From contig DFXZ01000013.1 in NCBI GenBank assembly GCA_002381805.1, positions 62,001 to 126,000 on the forward strand: a DNA stretch of 64,000 nt, given 5' to 3'. Origin of the DNA: Bdellovibrio sp. UBA4095 (GTDB taxonomy: Bacteria; Bdellovibrionota; Bdellovibrionia; Bdellovibrionales; Bdellovibrionaceae). Positions 8,240 to 16,838 of the stretch are shown in pieces. Made by a program: the position numbers and the translations under genes. The notes beneath the pieces are model-generated. The model did not search any database. It was not told where the DNA came from and saw only the letters and a list, made by a program, of their open reading frames with translations. Position 1 is the first letter of the stretch, and each line of letters starts with the position of its first letter.

Positions 8240-9349
8240 ATGAAAATAAAAGCAGCTGTCGCTTGGAAACCCAATGCCCCCTTATCAGTGGAAGAAGTGG
8301 ATCTAGAAGGCCCTAAAAAAGGCGAGGTTCTTGTCAAGATTGTGGCCACGGGAGTTTGCCATACTGATGCCTATACTCTTTCCGGAGCGGATCCTGAAGG
8401 GTTGTTCCCAGTAATCTTAGGTCATGAAGGTGGGGGAATTGTCGAGGAAGTTGGAGAAGGCGTCACGACCCTTAAAAAAGGTGATCACGTTATTCCGCTT
8501 TACACGCCCGAGTGTAAAGAATGTAAGTTCTGTAAATCGGGAAAGACAAATCTCTGTGTTAAAATTCGTGCGACCCAAGGCAAGGGTCTGATGCCTGATG
8601 GAACTTCGCGTTTTTCTAAAGATGGAAAAATGATTCATCACTATATGGGTTGTTCTACTTTCGCGGAGTACACTGTCGTTCCGGAGATTGCTTTAGCCAA
8701 AGTGAATCCTGCAGCTCCTTTAGAAAAAATTTGTTTGCTGGGTTGCGGAGTCACGACTGGAATCGGAGCTGTGCTTAACACGGCAAAAGTGGAAAAAGGC
8801 TCTTCGGTGGCCGTTTTTGGTTTGGGTGGCATAGGCTTGTCCGTCATTCAAGGGGCGAAGATGGCTGGGGCTTCTCGAATCATCGCAGTGGATATCAATG
8901 ATGCGAAATGGGAAATGGCTCAGAAGCTGGGGGCCACAGACTTTGTAAATCCGAAAAAATTCGATAAACCCGTTCAACAAGTTATCGTCGAAATGACCGA
9001 GTGGGGAGTGGACTATTCGTTCGAGTGCGTCGGGAATGTCGATCTTATGCGCTCGGCTTTGGAATGCGCGCACCGTGGCTGGGGTCAGTCCATCATCATC
9101 GGTGTCGCCGGTGCTGGACAGGAAATTAGCACGCGTCCGTTTCAATTGGTAACGGGACGAGTTTGGAAAGGTTCAGCCTTTGGCGGTGTTAAAGGTCGGA
9201 CCGAGTTGCCAGCGTATGTGGATCAATACATGTCAGGTGTTATTAACATAGATGACATGGTAACGTTCGAGTTGCCACTCGAAGAGATCAACAAAGCCTT
9301 CGATTATATGCACGAAGGAAAAAGCATTCGTAGTGTTATCAAGATGTAG
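8240..9349 (+). CDS. adhC: S-(hydroxymethyl)glutathione dehydrogenase (class III alcohol dehydrogenase)
   Basis: It oxidises S-hydroxymethylglutathione, formed from formaldehyde and glutathione, to S-formylglutathione with NAD+. Catalytic zinc ligands C40 and H62 (GHEGGG), the structural zinc cysteines C92, C95, C98 and C106, a third catalytic-zinc Cys in LGCGVTTG, and the nucleotide fold GLGGIG are all present. The ATG at 8240, 5 nt after AGGAGA, gives 369 residues, the family length; an upstream in-frame start would add unneeded residues. It also commonly acts as an S-nitrosoglutathione reductase. It is followed after a few nt by the matching hydrolase. Confidence 0.95.
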   Translation: MKIKAAVAWKPNAPLSVEEVDLEGPKKGEVLVKIVATGVCHTDAYTLSGADPEGLFPVILGHEGGGIVEEVGEGVTTLKKGDHVIPLYTPECKECKFCKSGKTNLCVKIRATQGKGLMPDGTSRFSKDGKMIHHYMGCSTFAEYTVVPEIALAKVNPAAPLEKICLLGCGVTTGIGAVLNTAKVEKGSSVAVFGLGGIGLSVIQGAKMAGASRIIAVDINDAKWEMAQKLGATDFVNPKKFDKPVQQVIVEMTEWGVDYSFECVGNVDLMRSALECAHRGWGQSIIIGVAGAGQEISTRPFQLVTGRVWKGSAFGGVKGRTELPAYVDQYMSGVINIDDMVTFELPLEEINKAFDYMHEGKSIRSVIKM

Positions 9350-9358
9350 GAGATTGTG

Positions 9359-10192
9359 ATGGAATCCGCACGCCTGTTAAAAACTCATAAAACTTTCGAA
9401 GGTCAAACGCAGTTTTGGGAGCATGACTCCATCCAAACGAAAACTAAGATGAAATTTTCGACGTTTATGCCGTCTGTAAAACCACGGGGCTGTGTGATTT
9501 GGCTGTCGGGACTAACTTGTACTGACGAAAATTTTATTACAAAAGCGGGGGCGCAAAAATATTTGCAGCAACACGGACTCATGGTGCTGTGCCCGGACAC
9601 TTCGCCACGGGGTTTGAATCTGCCGCAGGAGCACGAGCACTGGGATTTTGGTTCTGGTGCGGGATTCTATGTCGATGCGACAACTTCCGGATATCAAGAT
9701 CATTATCGCATGGAAAGCTATGTTTGCAATGAAGTCCATTCTTTGATTCAGGAACAGTTCGGAGTAGCACAGGATAAAATTTCTCTTATGGGTCATTCTA
9801 TGGGAGGGCACGGCGCTTTGGTTTTGGCACTTCGTCATCCTGAAAAGTTTCAATCAGCCTCGGCATTTTCTCCGATTGTACATCCTTCTGAATGCCCTTG
9901 GGGGCAGAAAGCTTTCGCTGGCTATCTGGGAGCTGATAAGTCTCAGTGGTGTTCCTATGACACGACGGAACTGATCAAGCTTGGTAAAAAGCATCCTCGC
10001 CCTTTCCTGGTGGATCAGGGGCTTCAGGATGAGTTTTTAGATAAGCAGCTATTAACGGATCACTTGGAGCAAGCGTGCGAAAAGAGTGGGCAGAAGTGCC
10101 TGATCCATCGACGAGAGGGCTACGATCATAGCTATTACTTTATAGCTAGCTTTATAGAGTCTCATATCCGATTTCACGCCGAATATTTGTAA
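9359..10192 (+). CDS. fghA: S-formylglutathione hydrolase
   Basis: It hydrolyses S-formylglutathione to formate and glutathione, the second step of formaldehyde detoxification after the upstream dehydrogenase. It is an alpha/beta hydrolase with nucleophile Ser in GHSMGG (about residue 147), an Asp in the VDQGLQDEF region and His in GYDHSYYF. The oxyanion region SGLTCTDENF is typical of the esterase D family. Its 277 residues match the family. AGGAGA serves either the ATG at 9359 or a GTG directly before it. The pair forms a two-gene operon. Confidence 0.95.
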   Translation: MESARLLKTHKTFEGQTQFWEHDSIQTKTKMKFSTFMPSVKPRGCVIWLSGLTCTDENFITKAGAQKYLQQHGLMVLCPDTSPRGLNLPQEHEHWDFGSGAGFYVDATTSGYQDHYRMESYVCNEVHSLIQEQFGVAQDKISLMGHSMGGHGALVLALRHPEKFQSASAFSPIVHPSECPWGQKAFAGYLGADKSQWCSYDTTELIKLGKKHPRPFLVDQGLQDEFLDKQLLTDHLEQACEKSGQKCLIHRREGYDHSYYFIASFIESHIRFHAEYL

Positions 10193-10354
10193 AGAGTCTC
10201 GGGACATTCCTCAGTGCCGGGGGGGCTCTTCTAAGGCGGCCCTGGACTCAGGCTGGCTCGGATTTGCTCTATTCAACGCGGTCTATCAAAGCTATTGCTC
10301 TCTTTTCTGAGGCGGTGGTTTGGGCTAGGATGCGGCCTTTCCAGGAGCTAATAC

Positions 10355-11890
10355 ATGCAAATTACCGGTGAGAACATCACAATCGAAAACCTTTATGAAG
10401 CGGCCTTCAATCCGGCGGTCAAAGTGGAGCTGGCTCCGCAAGCAAAAGCGGAGATGAAAAAGTCTCGCGACTACATCGAAGGTCGTATCGCCAGCGGCGA
10501 AGTGATGTATGGTGTGAACACCGGATTTGGCGCGTTTTCATCGGTGCGCATTTCGGACTCTGAAATCGAGCAGCTGCAAAGAAACTTGATTCGCTCGCAC
10601 TCCGTGGGCGTGGGTGTGCCTTTTACAAAAAACGAAACTCGCGCAATGATGATATTGCGAGCAAATGCTTTGGCAAAGGGCCACAGCGGTATTCGGCCTC
10701 ATGTTGTTGAAAAAATTCTGGAGTTTCTAAATAACGACATAATTCCTGTCGTTCCGTCGCAAGGTTCGGTCGGTGCCAGTGGTGATCTGGCACCGTTGTC
10801 TCATTTGGCACTTACCATTATTGGCGAAGGCGAGGCTTGGGGCGAAAATGGTCAGCCGGTCGAAGTGACAGAGTTGTTGAAAAAGAAAAATATCGAACCA
10901 TTAGAGCTTAAAGCTAAAGAAGGTCTTTCAATGATCAATGGTTGTCAGGTCATGACCGCAATCGGCTTGCTCAGTTTGTGGCAGGCTCGCAGATTATTGT
11001 GGATGGCTGACCTTGCTGGTGCGATGTCCTTAGAAGGACTGCGGGGATCTCGTAAAGCTTTTGATCCGTTGATTTCTGCGGTGAGACCTCATCCGGGCGA
11101 GGCTAAAACAGCGCGCAACTTGATGCGTTTGCTAGGTGCAACCAGTGAAATCGGAGATCAGCATCTGACCGACGATCACCGTGTGCAGGATGCTTATTCA
11201 TTGCGCTGTATGCCGGCGGTCCATGGCGCGGCAAAAGATGCTCTTCGCTACATCGTCAAAGTTTTGGAAACGGAAGCCAATTCTTCGACAGATAATCCTT
11301 TGGTTTTTGCCGATGACAACAAAGTTTTGTCATGTGGTAACTTTCATGGAATGCCAGTGGCTCACGCAATGGATTTCGCGGGGATTGCACTTTCCTCCCA
11401 GGCAAGCATCAGTGAGTGCCGTATTTCGAAAATGATCTCAACACAAATGAGCGAGCTGCCTCCCTTCTTGACTCCGCAAGGGGGCTTGAACTCTGGACAC
11501 ATGATCGTGCAGGTCGCTGCCGCGTCTTTAGTCAGCGAGAATAAAGTTTTAGCACATCCGGCTAGCGTCGACTCCATTCCAACTTCTGCGGAAAAAGAAG
11601 ACCATGTTTCGATGGGAACGATTGCGGCGCGAAAGTTTGCGCAGATCCTGCGAAATGCAGAGCACGTCGTTGCCATGGAAATTCTTTCGGCCTGTCAGGC
11701 TATTGGATTGTTGGAGCCGCTGAAGCCAGCAGCGGGAGTATTCGCAGCTTATCAGCATATTCGTAAAACAGTGCCTTTTGCCAAGGAAGATCGCATCTTT
11801 AAAAAAGATATTGAAGCAATCAAAGCGATGATGCTTTCAGGGGAGCTATTGAAAGTAACCCAGAATGCCGTCGGCGAGCTTGAGTGGTAG
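10355..11890 (+). CDS. hutH: Histidine ammonia-lyase
   Basis: It deaminates L-histidine to trans-urocanate, the first step of histidine degradation. The self-catalysed MIO cofactor triad A141-S142-G143 lies in GSVGASGDLAPLSH, the active-site Tyr is in YGVNTGFG, and the substrate-site segments SSTDNPLVF and FHGMPVAHAMD are present. The 511-residue length is normal. AGGAG precedes the ATG, with a 162-nt gap upstream of it that has no visible terminator or clear promoter. hutU follows 25 nt later; hutI lies 14 kb downstream, near 28 kb. Confidence 0.96.
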   Translation: MQITGENITIENLYEAAFNPAVKVELAPQAKAEMKKSRDYIEGRIASGEVMYGVNTGFGAFSSVRISDSEIEQLQRNLIRSHSVGVGVPFTKNETRAMMILRANALAKGHSGIRPHVVEKILEFLNNDIIPVVPSQGSVGASGDLAPLSHLALTIIGEGEAWGENGQPVEVTELLKKKNIEPLELKAKEGLSMINGCQVMTAIGLLSLWQARRLLWMADLAGAMSLEGLRGSRKAFDPLISAVRPHPGEAKTARNLMRLLGATSEIGDQHLTDDHRVQDAYSLRCMPAVHGAAKDALRYIVKVLETEANSSTDNPLVFADDNKVLSCGNFHGMPVAHAMDFAGIALSSQASISECRISKMISTQMSELPPFLTPQGGLNSGHMIVQVAAASLVSENKVLAHPASVDSIPTSAEKEDHVSMGTIAARKFAQILRNAEHVVAMEILSACQAIGLLEPLKPAAGVFAAYQHIRKTVPFAKEDRIFKKDIEAIKAMMLSGELLKVTQNAVGELEW

Positions 11891-11915
11891 TTAATAATTT
11901 TTGGGAGGATTTAAA

Positions 11916-13562
11916 ATGTCTCGTGTCGTAAAAGCTCCAATAGGAAATAAAATGGTTTGTAAGGGCTGGCTTCAGGAAGCTGCTTATCGCATGATTCAAA
12001 ATAATCTTGATCCTGAAGTTGCCGAACGTCCCGAAGATCTTGTGGTTTATGGGGGTATCGGTAAGGCGGCGAGGAACTGGGAAAGCTTTGATAAAATTCT
12101 TGAAGCTTTAAAGAGTCTTGAAAACGATGAGACGCTTCTTGTTCAATCTGGCAAGCCCATCGGCATTTTGAAAACTCATGAAGATGCACCAAGAGTTCTT
12201 CTTGCAAACTCGAACCTGGTTCCCAAATGGTCTACTTGGGAGCATTTTAACGAACTCGATAAAAAAGGTTTGATGATGTACGGCCAGATGACGGCGGGAT
12301 CTTGGATTTACATCGGGACTCAAGGAATTATTCAAGGGACCTATGAGTCTTTTGTCGAAGCGGGTCGCCAATTTTTTAACGGAAATCTTAAAGGCCGCGT
12401 GATTTTGACTGCAGGGCTTGGCGGAATGGGCGGAGCTCAGCCTTTGGCGGGAGTATTTGCCGGAGCATGTGTGCTGGCGGTGGAAGTGGATCCGACTCGT
12501 ATTCAAAAGCGCCTCGAGACAAAATATATTGATGAAGTGGCGACGGATATTGACGATGCAATTGCCCGGATCCGTAAATACACGGCGGCAGGTGAGGCAA
12601 AATCTGTCGGGTTACTGGGAAATATGGCAACGGTGATTCATCAGCTTATCGAAAAGAATTTTACGCCGGATCTTTTGACAGACCAAACCTCTGCGCATGA
12701 TCCGCTCGTTGGTTATATTCCCGAAGGTTACACGGTCGAGACGGCGAAGGTTTTCCGCGAAAAAGACCAGAAGGCTTATCTTGAAGCGGCCTATGCTGCT
12801 ATGGCAAAACATGTGCGTGGCATGTTAACGATGAAGGATCGTGGAGCTGTGACCTTTGATTATGGAAATAATTTGCGCGCTCGAGCCTTCGAGGCAGGTG
12901 TGCAAGAGGCCTTTAGCTATCCTGGCTTCGTACCAGCGTTTATTCGTCCATTATTCTGCAAAGGTAGTGGCCCTTTCCGGTGGGTGGCTCTTTCGGGAGA
13001 CCCTGAAGATATTAAAGTGACCGACAATGCTCTTCGTGAACTTTTCCCTCACAAAAAAGATCTTTTGCGTTGGCTTGATATGGCCGAAGAAAGAATTGCC
13101 TTTCAAGGTCTGCCGGCTCGAATTTGCTGGTTGGAATACGGCGAGCGCGCTCAAGCTGGATTGCTCTTCAACAGACTTGTTGCCGAAGGCAAAGTGAAAG
13201 CTCCTATTGTAATTGGTCGTGATCACTTGGATTGCGGATCAGTCGCTAGCCCCAACAGAGAAACAGAAGCGATGAAGGATGGCTCTGACGCTGTCAGCGA
13301 TTGGGCACTGCTTAATGCGCTGGTGAACACGGCTTGCGGTGCGACTTGGGTGAGCTTGCATCACGGAGGTGGCGTGGGCATGGGATACAGTCAGCATGCG
13401 GGACAGGTGATCGTAGCTGATGGAACGCAGAAAGCGGCACAGAGACTCGAGCGGGTGTTGACTGCCGATCCTGCAATGGGCGTCTTTAGACATCTTGACG
13501 CGGGTTATGAATTGGCGCACCAAGTTGCCGTTGAGCGCGGTGTGAAATCACTTTGGCTTTAA
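11916..13562 (+). CDS. hutU: Urocanate hydratase
   Basis: It converts urocanate to 4-imidazolone-5-propionate using tightly bound NAD+ as an electrophile. The NAD-binding GLGGMGGAQP, the MYGQMTAGSWIYIGTQGI segment, DQTSAHDP and the C-terminal HHGGGVGMGYSQHAG region identify it. I use the ATG at 11916, 6 nt after GGGAGGA, giving 548 residues; a TTG start 15 nt upstream would include the ribosome site. It forms an operon with hutH. The third enzyme, hutI, is encoded elsewhere in this window. Confidence 0.96.
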   Translation: MSRVVKAPIGNKMVCKGWLQEAAYRMIQNNLDPEVAERPEDLVVYGGIGKAARNWESFDKILEALKSLENDETLLVQSGKPIGILKTHEDAPRVLLANSNLVPKWSTWEHFNELDKKGLMMYGQMTAGSWIYIGTQGIIQGTYESFVEAGRQFFNGNLKGRVILTAGLGGMGGAQPLAGVFAGACVLAVEVDPTRIQKRLETKYIDEVATDIDDAIARIRKYTAAGEAKSVGLLGNMATVIHQLIEKNFTPDLLTDQTSAHDPLVGYIPEGYTVETAKVFREKDQKAYLEAAYAAMAKHVRGMLTMKDRGAVTFDYGNNLRARAFEAGVQEAFSYPGFVPAFIRPLFCKGSGPFRWVALSGDPEDIKVTDNALRELFPHKKDLLRWLDMAEERIAFQGLPARICWLEYGERAQAGLLFNRLVAEGKVKAPIVIGRDHLDCGSVASPNRETEAMKDGSDAVSDWALLNALVNTACGATWVSLHHGGGVGMGYSQHAGQVIVADGTQKAAQRLERVLTADPAMGVFRHLDAGYELAHQVAVERGVKSLWL

Positions 13563-13644
13563 GCGCTGCCGTGAAGTCTTGTCAGAACACTTATTGAACA
13601 TGGGGCCTGCTGGTAGTTTCATAGGCTGGAACAGGGAGGCCCTC

Positions 13645-13749
13645 ATGTCACAAGTTTACCGAGGACATAAGCAGTCCAAGTTGTTTTTAAGTTTTTTCGT
13701 TTTACTGCTCTTGGTGATTTTGAATTTTAACGGACCGATGAGTTTTTAG
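13645..13749 (+). CDS. 34-residue predicted membrane peptide
   Basis: A small reading frame with a strong ribosome site (GGGAGG, 8 nt before ATG) encodes a short basic N-terminus, one long hydrophobic helix (about residues 13-28, rich in L, F and V) and the ending NGPMSF. Charge distribution fits a single-pass peptide with its N-terminus inside. The last 4 nt overlap the stop of the convergent gene at 13746. It lies 82 nt after hutU and might be cotranscribed with hutHU. It is too short for homology-based naming; coding status rests on the ribosome site and composition. Confidence 0.5.
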   Translation: MSQVYRGHKQSKLFLSFFVLLLLVILNFNGPMSF

Positions 13750-14168
13750 CTTTGAAGGGTTTCTGAAGGTTTTTCTCGGAGGTTTCTTTTACGATAAAAA
13801 TGCGCGATCAAATACCCAACCAAAGAGAAAACAATACCCAGTAAAAAAGTCGTTGAAGTTGAAACGAGCGCTAGACTCAAAAATTCACTGATTGATGGCG
13901 CTTCTGCATAGCTAAGTTCTGAAGAGTTCTTAATAACCCAGGCTAAGATGTAGCCAATTGTGACTAGCAGAGCATTTTCTAAAATGTGGAGCGGTCGTTG
14001 TGTATGCAGGCCATTGGCGATCAGCAAAAGGCACAGAAAGATTACCGAGTCTCCAAGCAGTGTGATCTCATAGGCCTCATAGGCAAGAGTCAAACAGCCC
14101 GACAGAAACAAAGCATAGTAAGCCCAAAGCTTGCGGCTGTTTAAATATGTGAACATGCCATTCGTCAT
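13746..14168 (-). CDS. Hypothetical multi-pass membrane protein
   Basis: The 140-residue protein has about four hydrophobic segments (near residues 13-30, 38-52, 63-80 and 95-125), followed by a basic C-terminus (FYRKRNLREKPSE) that should face the cytoplasm. I do not recognise a family. AGGGGAA lies 5 nt before the ATG. The stop codon overlaps the end of the 34-residue peptide on the other strand. It may be cotranscribed with the 14701 gene upstream, from which it is separated by 80 nt. Confidence 0.6.
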   Translation of the reverse strand: MTNGMFTYLNSRKLWAYYALFLSGCLTLAYEAYEITLLGDSVIFLCLLLIANGLHTQRPLHILENALLVTIGYILAWVIKNSSELSYAEAPSISEFLSLALVSTSTTFLLGIVFSLVGYLIAHFYRKRNLREKPSETLQS

Positions 14169-14248
14169 TCATTTCCCCTGTGATAATACTATCAAACAGC
14201 AGAGAAATTAAAATAACGTGACAGGAACTTAATGCTGAGCTGGACGGT

Positions 14249-14701
14249 CTATTCGTGGCACTGGCACTGATGGCGCTCGCAGACAAGAGTGTGAGCTTGA
14301 CTGCGATAAGTAAGGCTTAGAATTGTATTGTCCTGAGATTTGTAAGTCACCTCAGTACCATCTTTTAGCGTGAGCATTCGTTCAGCGTCTCGCAATTGAT
14401 TTTCTGTGCGAATTCCAACACTTTTTCGAAGGTATTCAACGAGAGCCTCAGGTGTCGATATTGTTTGCGCGGCGATCTCTGGTGCACATTTTTGTAGCAT
14501 TGGCAGGAAATTGTCTTCTTGGTCTTGTGGGACCTGGGCAGTAAGAACTTCGGATTCCTGTGCGGGCTCTAGAATCGTTTCCTTAAAGGTTTGGTGTTTT
14601 TCCTGAAAGAGCAGGTGTAAGAAATAGTAGTCTGCCAAAAGTCCAACGGCAAAAAGGACCACGGTCCAGATAATCCAAATTTTTAAAGTCACCGATTTCA
14701 T
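14249..14701 (-). CDS. Hypothetical single-pass membrane protein with C-terminal cysteines
   Basis: From the ATG at 14701 (MKSVTLKIW) the product is 150 residues: one hydrophobic helix (about 6-28), a linker rich in E and Q, then a small domain with three Cys at the end (VCERHQCQC), which could bind metal or form disulfides outside the membrane. A longer in-frame start at 14743 would add a polar extension before the helix and is less likely. No strong ribosome site is visible for either choice. I do not recognise the family. Confidence 0.5.
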   Translation of the reverse strand: MKSVTLKIWIIWTVVLFAVGLLADYYFLHLLFQEKHQTFKETILEPAQESEVLTAQVPQDQEDNFLPMLQKCAPEIAAQTISTPEALVEYLRKSVGIRTENQLRDAERMLTLKDGTEVTYKSQDNTILSLTYRSQAHTLVCERHQCQCHE

Positions 14702-14906
14702 ATTTGTAAAATCCCATGGCTGAGTGGATTTTGCACGCTGCAAGAGCCCACAAAGTCGAGTTTATTAAGTTTTTGATAGGTTGGTAAGGGAGTTGCAATG
14801 ATGACGTGGTCTATCCCCATGTATTTTTGTGGAGGCGCTTACGTTACGGAACTGTTCATTGAAAAGAGCCCAGCGGACTCTAAGATAACTCATCGGGAGG
14901 TACCCT

Positions 14907-15350
14907 ATGAAGAGTCTGAAGTCATTCGTTCTGCTGCTAGGTTTCCTACTAATGACTGAACCAGCAACGGCGGCTATACCTAAATATAACGTGGAAATTG
15001 ATAGTGGTCGAAGCTTAAGGGAGCGGGTGGAAACTCGCGCGGAGCTCTTAAAGAAAGACCTTGTCCTGGCTCAAAATGACAAAGAAAAATTTCGGGCGCT
15101 CGAGAAAACGCTTTCAGAGATTGCGGGTCTGAGGGCAAACAACCTTTTCCAGGACGCACAAAGCGAGGCCTACATGGACTTGATGGTGACCGTTCTCGAG
15201 TCCATTCCTGACGAGTATTCTTTTCGAAAAAAAGACTGTCTTAAGTATGAAAACGACTTCCTCAATGAGTTTGAACCCATGGCACTCGATGCTCCCGAGG
15301 AACCGGCTCTGCAACCCGGCTGGGAGGTTTTACAGTCTCTTTGTCGATGA
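14907..15350 (+). CDS. Secreted hypothetical protein
   Basis: This 147-residue protein starts with a signal peptide (about residues 1-22, ending ATA) and continues as a charged, mostly helical domain. Two Cys (KKDCLKYE and the penultimate residues LCR) could pair in the periplasm. GGGAGG lies before the ATG. A bidirectional terminator follows 24 nt after the stop. No family is recognised; neighbours give no functional hint. Confidence 0.6.
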   Translation: MKSLKSFVLLLGFLLMTEPATAAIPKYNVEIDSGRSLRERVETRAELLKKDLVLAQNDKEKFRALEKTLSEIAGLRANNLFQDAQSEAYMDLMVTVLESIPDEYSFRKKDCLKYENDFLNEFEPMALDAPEEPALQPGWEVLQSLCR

Positions 15351-15373
15351 ATTTGAGAATCGCAAATCGGCAT

Positions 15374-15406
15374 AAAAAAACCGAACCCTAGGATTCGGTT
15401 TTTTTA
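15374..15406. terminator. Bidirectional intrinsic terminator
   Basis: A stem AACCGAA/TTCGGTT (15379-15385 with 15394-15400) is flanked by A7 on the left and T7 on the right. It separates the converging secreted-protein gene and lpdA and should stop both. Confidence 0.85.
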
Positions 15407-15428
15407 GGTTTGCTGATAAATGAGAGGA

Positions 15429-16838
15429 CTACATTTGTCTTTGGCGTTTTTCAACGGCCAAGGCTGCCTCACGAACCACTTCGCTCAGTGTCGGGTGGGC
15501 GTGGAAGGACCTTGCGAGGTCTTCGCTACTTCCGCCGAACTCCATGCAAACGATCACCTCGTGAATAAGCTCCGAAACCCCTGGGCCTACCATGTGGGCA
15601 CCCAGAATTTTATCTGTGCGTTTATCAGCGATGATTTTGACAAAGCCGTCAGTAAAGCCTTTCGCGCGCGCACGACCGTTCGCCATAAAAGGGAACTTGC
15701 CGACATTGATTTCAAGACCTTGTTCTTTGGCCTGCTCTTCGGTGATTCCAACAGAAGAGATCTCCGGATGCGTATAGATCACTCCGGGTACCGTGTTGTA
15801 GTTCACGTGCCCAGCATGGCCTGCGAGTATTTCTGCCAGAGCGACGCCTTCCTCTTCAGCTTTATGGGCTAACATAGGGCCAGTAATAACATCGCCAATG
15901 GCATAGATTCCAGGAATGTTCGTTTGATAGTGTTTATCAACGATAATTCTTCCTTGAGGATCTTTAGTGATGCCTTGCTCTTCGCAGCCGACGCCTTTTG
16001 TGAAAGGCTTGCGACCGGTCGCAACAAGGACGACATCTGCTTTAACAGTGGTGGTTTTGCCGTCAGTCAAAGATTCATAAGTGACTTCGACTCCATCTGC
16101 TTGAACTTGGGAGCCCGTAACTTTTGTGGAAAGAAGGAAAGTTGCTCCTTCCTTTTCCATGTTCTTTTTAAGAACATTCATGCAGTCTTGATCCATCGGA
16201 CCACCTAAGCGGTTTGTGTATTCCACAATTGTCAGCTTGGTGCCCAGACGTTGCCAGACAGAACCCAATTCCAGGCCGATCACGCCGCCACCGACGACGA
16301 TCATACTTTTCGGCACTGACGTTAGAGACAAAGCGCCAGTGTTGGAAACGATTCTTTTTTCATCGAACTTTAAGAAAGGTAGTTCGACGGGCACTGAACC
16401 CGTAGCAATAACAATATTCTTTGTGGTCAGAGTCTGAGTCGCTCCATCGGAGCCTGTCACAGCGACTTTTCCCGGAGCGACAATTTGGCCAAAGCCGTTA
16501 AAAGGAGTGATCTTATTTTTCTTAAAAAGAAACGCGATCCCTTCAGTATTGGTTTTTACGACTTTATCTTTGCGAGCCATCATGGTCTGCAGATCCAACT
16601 CAACTTTCGGGATCTTAATCCCATGAGCTGCAAGATCGTGCTGAGCCGCTTGGAAGTGTTCAGAACTCTCAAGGAGAGCTTTCGAAGGAATACAGCCGAT
16701 GTTTAAGCATGTCCCGCCATAGGTTTTATCTTTCTCGACAATGGCGACCTTTAAACCAAGCTGAGCGGCGCGAATTGCACCCACATAACCGCCGGGACCA
16801 GAACCAATGACAATAAGATCAAATTGAGTGTCTGCCAT
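15429..16838 (-). CDS. lpdA: Dihydrolipoyl dehydrogenase (E3)
   Basis: FAD enzyme that reoxidises dihydrolipoamide of 2-oxoacid dehydrogenase complexes with NAD+. FAD-binding GSGPGGYVGA (12-21), redox pair C44/C49 in GGTCLNIGCIPSKA, NAD-binding GGGVIGLELG, FAD-site IYAIGD and the C-terminal catalytic HAHPTLSE are all visible. The 469-residue length is standard. Its ATG shares a base with the sucB stop codon (TAATG), so it is translationally coupled in the sucA-sucB-lpdA operon. Confidence 0.97.
   Translation of the reverse strand: MADTQFDLIVIGSGPGGYVGAIRAAQLGLKVAIVEKDKTYGGTCLNIGCIPSKALLESSEHFQAAQHDLAAHGIKIPKVELDLQTMMARKDKVVKTNTEGIAFLFKKNKITPFNGFGQIVAPGKVAVTGSDGATQTLTTKNIVIATGSVPVELPFLKFDEKRIVSNTGALSLTSVPKSMIVVGGGVIGLELGSVWQRLGTKLTIVEYTNRLGGPMDQDCMNVLKKNMEKEGATFLLSTKVTGSQVQADGVEVTYESLTDGKTTTVKADVVLVATGRKPFTKGVGCEEQGITKDPQGRIIVDKHYQTNIPGIYAIGDVITGPMLAHKAEEEGVALAEILAGHAGHVNYNTVPGVIYTHPEISSVGITEEQAKEQGLEINVGKFPFMANGRARAKGFTDGFVKIIADKRTDKILGAHMVGPGVSELIHEVIVCMEFGGSSEDLARSFHAHPTLSEVVREAALAVEKRQRQM

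Noticed and set aside
10193..10354. Promoter or regulator site before hutH
   Set aside because: TTGCTC and TAGGAT are present but 25 nt apart, too far for a normal promoter; no clear operator dyad.
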